DNA of 64,000 nt from Corythucha ciliata (Eukaryota > Arthropoda > Insecta > Hemiptera > Tingidae), in contig CM075943.1 in NCBI GenBank assembly GCA_038030265.1, positions 20,646,001 through 20,710,000 of the forward strand, read 5' to 3'. A model generated the notes under the pieces. The model saw only the letters and a list, made by a program, of their open reading frames with translations. It was not told where the DNA came from and ran no database searches. Below are positions 12,588 through 22,651 of the stretch, one piece after another. The position numbers and the translations under genes were made by a program. Every line of letters begins with the position of its first letter. The first letter of the stretch is position 1.

Positions 12588-13228
12588 GGACAGGAGTTAG
12601 CTAATTGTTCTAGGTCGCTATCTAAATTTGGCCACCAAAAGTAAGATCGCGACAGGGCTTTCATTTTCGACGATCCTAAATGGGTAGAATGTAACTCTTT
12701 GAGGATCTGAGGTCTTAAAACCGTAGGTATTACAACTCGGTAGCCCCACATAATTAGGCCTTGATCTTCATAAAGCTCTAATTTTCGTCTGAAGTACGGC
12801 ATTAAATCCTCCTCGACTTCTTTAGGCCATCCATTACGGAGGTAAGTCAAAATTTTACAAAGAATAGGCTCTTTCCTAAGCGCTGAACGTATACCCTCCG
12901 CAGTTACTGGCAACTTATCCAACAGGAAATTTACGTATTCTCTACCTTTGTCTGCCGTCTGACCGTCGGCAATGACGTTAAGTTTTCCCTGAACCGGCTT
13001 GAATGTATAATCAAACCCTGATAAATGAACTGCCCACCGCTGTAAACGACCAGCTGCCAATTTTGGGAGACTTTTGAACTCACCAAAAAGAGCCTGTAGT
13101 GGGCGGTGATCCGACAACACCAGCTCGAAATGCCGACCCGCGATGTATTGAAAGAATTTTTGAGTGGCCCAATAAATCGCTAAAGCCTCTTTATGAATTA
13201 CCGAGTAATTCATTTCCGCCTTTGACAA
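12575..13228 (-). pseudogene. pol: Ty3/gypsy RNase H tail and integrase zinc finger
   Basis: The frame continues RNase H after the break (IHKEALAIYWATQKF, then LSDHRPLQALFGE). It runs through a tether region into the integrase HHCC zinc-binding domain: LHSTHLGSSKMK supplies the His pair and SCPCC the Cys pair, spaced as in the family. It ends at a stop just after the cysteines, and the integrase core continues in another frame. Confidence 0.9.
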
Positions 13229-14562
13229 CGTCGAGACGCGTAGGCTACAGGACGCTCAGTGCCGTCCTCGAAAGGATGCACGAGAACTGCACCAATACCT
13301 ATCTGAGAGGCGTCACAAACTAATTTTAGAGGTCTTCTAGGATCATAATGGGTCAAAACCGTCTCTGAAGCTAAAACCTTTTTAGCCTGATCGAATGCCT
13401 CTTGGCAATCCTGATTCCAGTCGAAAACAACTTCGTTCTTCAACAGGTTGTAAAGTGGAAACAAAATGTCCGGAAATTTAGGAACGAATTTCGAATAATA
13501 TTGAACCATGCCTAAAAAGGTCTGAAGCGTTGACACATTCGTGGGACTGGGGGCTTCTAAAATCGACTTAACTTTGTTTGGGTCTTTCCGCAGGCCCTCT
13601 TTAGAAATAATATGCCCCAAATATGACACTTCTGGCTGAAAAGATTTGCATTTTTTAAGATTAAGCGTAAAACCTGCCTCAGATAATCGCTCCAATACCA
13701 TGGAAAAATTTTTTAGATGATCATGAGCGTCCTTCCCAGTGACGATGATGTCATCCAAAAAGTTGGCAACTCCCGTAATGCCCTGTAGTACACGCTCTAC
13801 TTCCCACTGAAAAAGCGAGCAAGCTGGCTTCGTGCCATACGGAAGCCTATTTAGCAAAAACTGTCCTTTATGTGTACTCCATGCAAGTAAATGATGAGTG
13901 CGTTCCCCTAGTACCAACTGATTGTACGCATTAAACACGTCTAATTTAGTGAATGTCTCTCCGCCTTGGAGGCTCGCGAAAAGATCCTCAATTCTGGGGA
14001 GTGGATAATTAAAATCTTTGAGATGTTTGTTCACCGTGATTTTATAATCAGCGCATAGACGTAATGTACCGTCCGCCTTGGGAACAGGCACCAATGGTGT
14101 GCCCCACTCCGTGTGGTCCACCTTCGTGATTACTCCTGCCATCTCCAGCCGTTGGAGCTCCGCTTCCACTTTTTCTTTGAACGCTAGGGGAATAGGTCTG
14201 GGTTTAACGAAAATGGGCACCACATCTTTGTCCACCGTGAACTCGACTGTGGCCAGCTTATATTTCCCTAACTTTTCGGAAAACAAAGCCTTATATTTTG
14301 CCATCAGACCAGATCGCGAATTTTATGATTTTATACCACTTAACTGGGCAATATTTGGTTGGTTGGAGTCTTGGAGAAGGGAAACGTAGGTACGTTTTGA
14401 ACAAAACGACGCAAAATCTTGTGAAAAGTATACAAGATTTGCGGTTATTGGACCTACGACCGCGACGGGACGCTGGTAATCAGTATTTTGGAAATTAATG
14501 CCACAGATATACTTGATGTCTAGGATATTCACGTCCACATTCAGTTGAGTAACTATGGGCAC
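13210..14562 (-). pseudogene. pol: Ty3/gypsy reverse transcriptase and RNase H (broken)
   Basis: The best-preserved part of the element. The long frame 14304-13210 (364 codons) holds RT motifs in order: the LCADYK palm motif, LDVFNAYNQL with a catalytic Asp, LPYGTKPACSLFQ, FLDDIIVTG (a variant of the YxDD box) and YLGHIISKEG. It then enters RNase H at LVCDASQIGIGAVL. Upstream in the same frame, 79 codons (14562-14323) of linker end at a TAA near 14325, six codons before the methionine that opens the long frame, so that methionine is not the original start. The frame breaks at about 13220 inside RNase H. The element copies itself through an RNA intermediate; this copy cannot. Confidence 0.92.
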
Positions 14563-17155
14563 TGATTATTCGTGAAATGTACGATTGGTGAGAGACCTAT
14601 TTGATTGGTTTTTTCACCGCGGAGGTTCGAAATCATTATTGTCATTCAAACCCCATTCTCCATGCTTTTTTGGAAGATCGGGTGCATTTTCACCTTGGCC
14701 ACCTATTAATTATGGACTAGCCTACGAAGCAATAGAATTGGTTGGGGGGGGGGAGAGGCTTTATGGTCGCTGGACATTCGCGTTGGCAGGAATGCCAAGT
14801 TATATAATACAGTTGGCTAATTATAAAAAGGGCGCGGGGGAATTGGGTGGTGAGAAAGACTGAGTGAGACAACGGGAGAAGAACCAGTTCTTTGGAATCT
14901 TGAAGCTATCCCCCTTCCTCTCACCCTCCCCACCATTATTTCTACAGCCTTCATCGCCGTCATCCTCAGAAACTCGCACCCCGCACCACGGCGGAAGAAC
15001 GTGGGCAATTCACCTCTCATCTCCTGTCAACTTAAGATCATGCCCGTGACTCAAATGTCACATCTCCATTTCCTTCACCCCCTTTCGGCGTCACCGTTTG
15101 CCGAACAAAACGAAATGGATGCACGCACATTCCTTCTTTTTTTCTTTTTTTTGTAATAATTTTGAGTGCTCTGTGACTTCTTTTGAAAGAGGCCGAAGAT
15201 AGGTAATTACTGTTTGAAGAACTTTTTCCGAAAGGAAACAGAAATTAAGGCGTGGAATTCAAAAAATTTCTTGCGGGCAGATTAGTCGGATGTGCTTGAG
15301 TGGAATGATGAAACTTTGAAAAAAATAATTAATTAAATTTACGACACGTAAAGCAGGTAAAACCTTGAAGCTTCGCACAACGAACCTCCGATTTATCCGT
15401 CTCCGTCCGATGGCATTCTCGAAGATAACAAGAATCCCCCTTTTAGGGGAAAGGCTTTTTTTTGGGACGGATATTACACGAATTGTCAACATGAAAATGT
15501 CCTTTGGTGTTGGCCATGCTTGGGTTCATTTTCTTTGTGGATATACAGCTTTGCAAAACAACGAAAAAAAGGAAAGCTGTGTGGTTTAAGGAATAGAACC
15601 TATTTCGAAAATTGGGTGACTTGAAGGAAAGATTCATCTTTCTTCTTCTTTTCTTTCTGTGTGACCCATCCTTCGGTGTGGCCTGAATGAAGAGAGAGAG
15701 AGGGAGCCAACCAGTGAAAAAGAAAAAAAGAGAATAAAATGTCCCAAATAGAAATATTACCTGAAGAGGACGGCTCATTTGATCCTTGTCAGCCACACCC
15801 TCGCCCTCCATTTCCTCACAGCGTCCGAAGTTTCCCATCTCACTCTCTTGGAAGCTGCATCTTTCTCTCTCTCTTTCCCTTTACTTACTCGTCGTTCTTA
15901 CTCAGTAACCCTTCCGTCTCTTACCCAATAATTTTCTTTATGGTTTTCCTTATGAACATCCTCCCACCTCCCGATGTCGTATTTTCGAATGAAATTAAAG
16001 AGCAATATTTTGCCTTTATTTTGTTTGTTACATTTTATTTTCAAGCAGAAGTACAAGAAGAGCCTGCAATTGGGGGGTTGTCCTGGAAGTAATGCGTGAA
16101 ATAGCATAATCCTAGTCAACGCTACCCGGCGGAAACATTCGCGCTTGTTCCTAATTTTGATACAATGATCAAGGGGCAAACTTAAAGTCAATCATTGGGA
16201 TGCTAATTATGCAGTCCCCCAAAGTATTATGCTTTTCCACCAGATTATAGGGTGAAATTGACAGTAAGCAATTTTATTTATTGTTTAATAGCCAATTTTT
16301 GGGATACAATCGATCGTGTCCAAATTATGCACACTAATAACTTTTTCACGCATAAATGGCAATGGTTAAAAGGCATTGGATAATTCGTCAGCTGGGATTA
16401 ATTACTGGTTACCGCAGTCGTTCTGAAATTCTGAAGTAATTTCTCAAGCGTAATAATGCTATAATTTACACAGTCGCTTCAATATTTTTTTTTTTATAAA
16501 TCGGATATTTTTGTCGGCTGTTTTTGTGTAAATTGCAGGTTAAATCGGTAGTTTTTGGGGAACATTGACCAATTTAACTTTCGAATTCATCACTCCAAAG
16601 CAGACAGCCTTATTGTGTAATCGCCAAATTCTGTTTCAATCTTTCAAATAGTTGCGGGTTCATGGGTAGAGTAATACCACTGTGGTTAGAATGACCTGCT
16701 TTCTAGGATGAAATCTATCCCAAAGCCAAGTTTGGCTGGAAATCATTGAATCTGAATAATTTGTTCCATGTTCGACGTTGGAACTGCTATTTCCCACGAA
16801 CTTGAACAGTGAACTTTTAAACCTGTTGGTTTCGAAAATCAGGGAAAATTATTATTAATATGACGGTTGAACTCACAGCTATTCGGCGAAAAAACCTGGC
16901 GTTCATTGTACATTGGAACCCAGGAACTTTCTGTTTGCTAGGAAAGTTCATACAATTCAGCCGTGGGAACGAATGTTTAAATCCGTTTGGGTGCGGGGGG
17001 GGAGACGGATCTTCATTCCAGATTGGTCAATGCTGATGATGAAGCGAACTACCGAGTGGGAGTACCCTGCACGCGAATATAAGAACCAAACATTAGGGCA
17101 GGGGAATAGGAACCACAGCAAGATAGGAGATTGAATGAGGAACAAAATGTATTCA
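14563..17155. other. Unannotated sequence
   Basis: No gene or repeat recognised. A pair of overlapping opposite frames at 15443-15838 (minus, 131 codons) and 15739-16092 (plus, 117 codons) is rich in Phe/Ser/Leu from pyrimidine-rich DNA and shows no domain. A G run lies at about 14742. Confidence 0.5.
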
Positions 17156-17163
17156 CTGTGTAT

Positions 17164-17349
17164 CAGTGGCGTACCCAGAGGGGGGCGATAGGTGGATCGC
17201 CCCCTCCGGGAGGCAGATTTCAGCAAAGTTTTTGCGAAATCCCAGAAAAACGAAGGGCATTCATTACAATACCCGTCCCCCGCTGGTCCTTAGTAGGCTG
17301 CGGACTGTCGGAATCACGCCCTCCGGAAGGATTTCTAGACACGCCCCTG
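17164..17349. mobile_element. hAT-like MITE, 186 bp, perfect 8-bp TSD
   Basis: The ends are CAGTGGCGTACCCAGA and, reverse complemented, CAGGGGCGTGTCTAGA (12 of 16 identical), with the CAGNG start typical of hAT elements. The element is flanked on both sides by the exact octamer CTGTGTAT (17156-17163 and 17350-17357). An 8-bp duplication is the hAT signature. There is no coding capacity, so mobilisation would have depended on another element's transposase. Confidence 0.85.
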
Positions 17350-17639
17350 CTGTGTATGGGGATTGTAGCTAAAAGGCATGACTCGTTGGAAGTTCGGAAC
17401 TGCTACAATCCCCTTACGAGTTCAGAGCCCATGCCTTTTCGTCTATATTCGAATAAACCTCATTGCACCAGCAGAACAACTCATTCTTAAATTACACCAA
17501 GGCCAGGCCTACGATAAAGGTATTTTTTCAATTCAAGTCTCGCGTCCTGTAATAATACCCACCGCCGCAACACGTTTGAGCAGGCTAGCCAGTGAAAGTT
17601 CTGGGGGGGGGGGGTATCATTGGTATCGTAAGCTTAGGG

Positions 17640-19030
17640 TGCTGATACGCCACTTGAAAAAATGCTCCAAAACTTGCCATTTCTCCGAAATTGAGGCCCA
17701 ACACTTGCAGTATCTCCTAAATAAGTCCTGAAGACCTCAGGATCTTGGTGGGACTGCTAACGATACATTGTGCCCTTCGATATATACAGTCAGACTAATC
17801 TGACACGGACATTTGCAGATTCTGCGACTTGGCCGTGAAAACAGCAGAGCACGCGTACTGTGTGAGTGCGTGGCTCTGCATGGGTAGGAGATAGTTTCTT
17901 CTGGGCTTTCAAAAAAAAACTAGTCCCAAAACTTGCAATCGCGTGGATATATTCATCAAGAAAACTTTCAATTTCGTGGGTATTCGTTAGGATTTTGACA
18001 CGGTTTCACGGTGCCGGCAAGCCTGAGTTCAGCCGCCACCAAATAGGCCCAGAAACTGGCAATTTTACTTGAATTAAGGCATATACTGGAAAATTCGCTA
18101 AAATTATAAGACCCGAAAATGTCAATTCAACGGAAATTCATACAGGAATTCACTGATATTTAGCTCTGAATGATAAACATTTTCGGTTGTTCATTAAACT
18201 TTCGGTGACTTTGGAGCCTCGAGCCGGCTGAACCACGGGGGAAGCTGCCACTAAAAAACAGATCCCGAAACATGCAATTTCGATGAAATTAAAATCCAAA
18301 TCTTGTAATGTCGTGGAAATTGATACTAAAAAATTCCTGTTTCGTTGAGATCAAGCCCAGAATTTTGCATTTCCACGGAAATTAAGGCCCGAAACATGCA
18401 TTTTCGCAGGAAAAAAGACTCGAAAGACTCGTTGCTGCGAATATTCGTCCAGGGAACTTCCCATTTCCTGGGTATTATTCAAGCTTTAGGCTACGTTATA
18501 CGACCGGCTAGCCTGTTGGGTCCGCCGCTACGAAAAATACACCGAAACTTGAATTTGTGCTCAAACTAAGAATTGTGTTAAAATTAGGACTCGAATTCAT
18601 CTCTAAATGTTGCAAGTACATAGGTATTTGTCAAAGTATGGGTGCAGTTGGGGCTTCTAGTCGACCATGAATCTTACAATTTCGCAAAAATTGTACCTGG
18701 AAACATCAAATTTTGCTGATATTTGCCTCCAAAATGTTGATATTTTGTTGGGGATATGACATTATGGGCCTTGTCAGCCTACAACATGGTTGGTCGTGGC
18801 CGGCTAGTCCGGAGTTCAAGCCCACATAAAACAATTGCAATCTTGCAATTTCAAAGCACCGAAACTTGTAATTCCTCCCGACCCATAACTTGCAATTTTG
18901 CTGAAATTAAAACTGAAACTTGCATTTCCGCAGGAATCACAAAACAAAGACCCGGAACGGTCATTTTCGTGTACATTCAGCCAGGTAACTCGTAAATTCG
19001 CTCAAATTAGGACCCGAACATTCAAACTCA
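17640..19030 (-). repeat. Degenerate tandem array, class C, with higher-order spacer
   Basis: Phrases 'gaaacttgcaatttcg', 'ctgaaattaa' and 'ggcccgaaac' recur about every 30 bp. The block is interrupted at 17760-17930. At about 18215, 18495 and 18790 a different GC-richer segment appears (consensus near GGGCCTTGTCGTGG then CCGGCTGATCCGGGTTC), spaced by about 280-295 bp, which gives a higher-order repeat. Read in reverse, the unit (AATTTCAGCGAAATTGCAAG) lines up with the class A core. Confidence 0.8.
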
Positions 19031-19289
19031 ATCAATTTTAGAGCGAATAAATTGTAGGTTGAATAAATAAGATAGAGAGAATAAATGAATAAAATGTTCC
19101 ACTCTTTAGAGCGTCGCCGGACTCATTTTCCAGGTGTCCGAGGAGAAGTCCCACGCGCCGTCATAAATCTCCATTTCACAGAAACATCTGGGAATTATTC
19201 TCCAACAATCTCCAACAACCGCATCGGCAAATCAGACAGTTTGGCTCCCAAAATGATTCAAAACCAATCATTCGCGTTTTTGGCAGTTT

Positions 19290-19510
19290 AAAACACGAAA
19301 TTTCAAATTTGACTCTTATAATCACCAGTTTTGCAGATTTTTGCTTTTTCAAAACTAAATTTTGCTCATTCGTCTCTGTACTAAATCCCAATTTCGGAGT
19401 GGATTTTGCTAATTCAAAACCCGAATTTCGTGGATTTCGGTCTTGCAAAAACCAATTGTGCGGAATTTCGCACTTTCAAAGGCCAATTTTTTGAGTTTAG
19501 TTCCTTTAAA
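19290..19510 (-). repeat. Degenerate tandem array, class B, short block
   Basis: About six eroded units with 'cgaatttcgtggattt' and 'gctttttcaaaac'. It abuts the truncated 5' end of the LINE, suggesting that the LINE inserted into an array. Confidence 0.65.
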
Positions 19511-19772
19511 ACCCTATTACTCCTTGGACTTGTCTTCGACGAGAAACTCCGTTGGAAGGAACATATCCAGTACTCGCTGCGCAGCTGATATCAGGCTTTT
19601 GTGAACCTTGTCTAGTATAATTGGGGAGCGTCCACGAAAATGCTTTTGACCCTTGCTCAAAGCCTGATACGACCGAAAATTCATTTTGCGAGCATCATTT
19701 ACTCATCGGCGCGGCGCTCTAGGCTTCTCCCGTTGGACCGTCTTTACCAAGCGGGGCTTCGGATAGCTTTGG

Positions 19773-20525
19773 GTGCATTTCGCACGAATCCATCATTTTT
19801 TGCATGATGTTTTAAGTAATCAGAACCAAGTTGAGGGATATCGGAATCTGCCGACTAGAACCAGACCATTACCGATACGCTATCGTGAAATGACATCACG
19901 AGTAAATTACGCAATCCACCCAGTAATTTCGAATTGCCCTATCAGTGTTTTTCCTGATGCCAAGATTGACCTCTCGTTCCACTACCAGACAAAAGTACAG
20001 CTAATACCTGTGGAATGTATGATGAAGTTCCAACAATTCTTACAAGGAAATAATGATTTCGTGTTCATTTATACTGATGGATCCAAGACTGGCGCAGGTG
20101 TAGGCTGTGCGTATTTTGTTTCACCACAGGAGTCACGCTATTACTCCCCACCGATAGTGGCTATTGTCTACACCATGGAGCTTTCGGCGCTGCTGTTTGA
20201 CTTGTATTATTGTCTGTTGTCCTCGAAACCAAAATTTTACATCGTACCTGACTCGTTAAGTGCCCTTCGGGGCATTCAGAACAAATTTTCAGACGAAAGC
20301 TTAATTAAACAAATTTTATTAAAATTGAATGAACTGATCAACCAAAATAAAATATTCAAGTTCCTGTGGGTACCGAGCCACTGTGGCATAAGAGGCAATG
20401 AACTGGCTGATGAATTGGCAAAACGTGGGATTACGCAGATACGCCCTGCCAATTCATGTCCGGACGATGTCTCTGTAAAGGATGACAAGATTCATCACAA
20501 AGAACTTATTTGGAATGTGATGTAG
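19773..20525 (+). pseudogene. LINE ORF2 fragment with RNase H
   Basis: This 250-codon frame has RNase H motifs in order: IYTDGSKTG with the first Asp, MELSALLF with the Glu, VPDSLSALRG with the second Asp and VPSHCGIRGNELADELAK with the His and last Asp. In the LINE, RNase H removes template RNA during target-primed reverse transcription. The first methionine is not the ancestral start, because upstream RT text lies in another frame. The frame stops at TAG at 20523. Confidence 0.88.
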
Positions 20526-20556
20526 AATAGATGGGAAAACAGCTGGTCGTAAAGAC

Positions 20557-20895
20557 ATGGTGTCTCAGCTTCATGAGTTCCACGATGTATTCCACCGGGA
20601 GCGTTCTCGGAGGGATGAAGTTGTGATAACGCGACTACGAATCGGCCACACTAGGGCCACCCATGGCTTTTATCTAGCCGGAAGGTTTAGGCCCTCGTGT
20701 GACTCCTGTGGTGAGGCTTTAACGGTTGAGCACATTGTCACGCACTGTCCGCGATGGGAGCCATTCAGACGCCGATTACAATTGCATGGTGATTTTAACT
20801 ATCTGGTACAAATTAACTCTCCCTACCTAGATATAATCCTACAGTTTCTGAAGAATATACAGGTATACGATGATACATTTGAATTACCTAGGTAA
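20557..20895 (+). pseudogene. LINE ORF2 C-terminal zinc-binding tail
   Basis: This 112-codon frame contains VVITRLRIGHTRATHGF and then CDSCGEALTVEHIVTHC, a Cys-x2-Cys...His-x4-Cys cluster that closes ORF2 in I/Jockey-type LINEs. It is offset from the RNase H frame, so at least one frameshift separates them near 20525. The stop at 20893 is followed by a 3' UTR-like stretch. Confidence 0.85.
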
Positions 20896-21012
20896 AAAAA
20901 CAAAATTGAATAGCATAATGTAATTTTCATATAGACTTCGAAAATTGGTTGGAACGGACATAACTTAGTAGGGCCAATAACCACAGAAGTTGATGCCCAT
21001 AAATCCAAATCA

Positions 21013-22310
21013 AGTCATTTTTTCCCTAGAAACAACCTCGTTCTCCTGTGTACCTTAACGATCAGGGTTTGTGTTATAGCTGGCTTTGTGATGATAATGC
21101 TCTGTTTTTCTGGTTAAAAATATAACGCGTTGTGCGAAGCCAATTTGGAACGATGATATCCAGTTTTGAGGTTAAAACATGAAGCAATGATAACAATGAG
21201 GAAGTAACGCATTTTCCAAAATCATGCTGTCGTGATAGCTTGAGTACCAAAACTCATGAAAACACGATCCGTTCAAATAAAATCAGGCCCTATATTTTTT
21301 TTATTAATTTTTAAAACTATTGGGTTGTGAGACCCGTTTGAAATAGGCTAGATAGACTGATGACGTAATAACAGCACTCGAGTGACCTCCACAATAGCTT
21401 CCCACAAATCAAACAATAGCCATGTCAAACATGATAACAGCCACGATGCGAAGGGGTGGGAGGGGTTACAGTCCCTTAACACGTCACGAGTTTAAGGTAA
21501 CAAAAAAAGGTAAGTTTTATTAATTCGCTATAAATCGAAATTAATCATGTACGCACTAATGTTCAATTCCTGGTCATATTTAGTCATTTTCTTTCGAACA
21601 AAAATGTTTCCAGCGATTTTTATTTTTTATGTTACTTCCTCATTGGCCGGTAACGGATAGTTTTGACCCGATAATATCCAATTTTGTGAGCTAAATAGCA
21701 ATTTGTGACCCATAATACATTTTGGGAGGGGAACATTCAATTGTGTGGGCTAAACTTCGAGTTAAGGTGACAATTGGCCCATGCGGTCACTCATAGTCAC
21801 CCATGATTACATAAACAGCGAGTTATGATAAGCCCACTATGTCAAATTTTTGGCCCGCTAGTGCTTGGTTTGGTGGATGATCGGTGAGTTATGATGGCCA
21901 TTGGCCTAGATTAGGGCAACAAATAGTTTATTTGAGCCGGAAAATAAGATTTCTAGACAAGTTTCTTGCTTAATTCATGTAATATAGACAATTTCTGACC
22001 AAACTACTATTGGGGTGAGGGTAAATGTTCTTTTTTTGGCAGAATTGTTGAATTTGACAAACGAGGGTGTGGATTTTTTATTTATTAAAGTTGAAGGGGA
22101 AAATAAACGACTTTTTGCCATACATAATCATATTTTAGGGACGCTATCCCATTTCTCTCATCAAAATCACGATTTGCCCGTTTTTTTAATATAGAACAAT
22201 TAAGGATTTTGGAACTTTCCAGATTTCTAATTTACAAAGTAAAATAATCTCCCGATGATGATGATGATCTCCCGTGCCTATTTATTGTTTTCCTTAGGCC
22301 TTAGTATGTC
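21013..22310. other. Unannotated AT-rich sequence
   Basis: No gene or element recognised. There is a short ATG trinucleotide run at about 22255-22267. Confidence 0.5.
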
Positions 22311-22313
22311 TTA

Positions 22314-22648
22314 AGCGCCCCATACACTATGCTATTGCCTGCAGGCCGTCGCCTCAAGAGGCGAACGTCAGACCAAAATCGCCGAGCAACATGCACTGTC
22401 AGTCAACGATCTCACGTCCGATCCTCGCCGGTCGTACGGCCACACACCTTCAGTTTTCACGTACTGCAGTCCATGACCTTCAGATTATGACGTAGGGGCC
22501 CAATTGGTGGCCTTGGCGTCGCCGGGCTCGGCTTGGCCGGGACGGCACCCAAAAAAAAAAAAAAAAAATGACCTTCAGATTAGCTGATAAATGTGTGGGG
22601 GACGGCCTCGCGATTGCCTTCACTTAAACTGACAGTGTATGGGGCGCT
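22314..22648. mobile_element. TIR element (Harbinger-like MITE) with TTA TSD
   Basis: The terminal inverted repeats AGCGCCCCATACACT match at both ends, and subterminal text (GCCTGCAGGCCGTC against GGCAATCGCGAGGCCGTC, reverse complement) is related. TTA occurs on both sides (22311-22313 and 22649-22651), which fits the 3-bp target preference of PIF/Harbinger. Without the nested insertion at 22488-22567 and its duplicated target the element would be about 240 bp. There is no coding capacity. Confidence 0.75.
22488..22567 (+). mobile_element. 80-bp poly(A) retroposon with perfect 15-bp TSD
   Basis: A GC-rich segment of 62 bp followed by A18 is bracketed by the exact 15-mer ATGACCTTCAGATTA (22473-22487 and 22568-22582). 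Poly(A) plus a long perfect duplication shows target-primed reverse transcription. The body (starting TGACGTAGGGGCCCAATTGG) is probably the 3' end of a SINE or a truncated transcript; I do not recognise the source. Confidence 0.88.
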
Positions 22649-22651
22649 TTA

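Larger units (their letters stand above)
11345..14562 (-). mobile_element. Ty3/gypsy LTR retrotransposon remnant, 5'-truncated
   Basis: The minus strand carries, in order, the protease-RT linker, reverse transcriptase, RNase H, integrase zinc finger, integrase catalytic core, integrase C-terminal part and a possible polypurine tract and LTR. This RT-RH-IN order defines Ty3/gypsy (Metaviridae) and excludes Ty1/copia. Gag, protease and a 5' LTR are not found on the high-coordinate side. At least five frame changes and one in-frame stop make it non-functional. Confidence 0.92.
19510..21012 (+). mobile_element. 5'-truncated RNase H-bearing LINE (I/R1-like)
   Basis: The remnant runs from the C-terminal part of the reverse transcriptase through RNase H to a zinc-knuckle tail and a 3' UTR ending near 21012. 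In the 19519-19770 stretch, LLGLVFDEKLRWKEHI and, after stops, AGLRIALGAFRTNPS match the conserved region after the RT palm in I/R1/Jockey-type LINEs. RNase H in this position points to the I group rather than Jockey or RTE. The endonuclease and most of RT are absent, as usual for incomplete reverse transcription. Confidence 0.85.

Noticed and set aside
15443..16092. Overlapping frames as a membrane protein
   Set aside because: Hydrophobic composition arises from pyrimidine-rich DNA; strands overlap and no conserved motif is visible.
17640..19030. Possible CRISPR-like array
   Set aside because: The repeats are degenerate and contiguous, without unique uniform spacers, and the window is eukaryotic.
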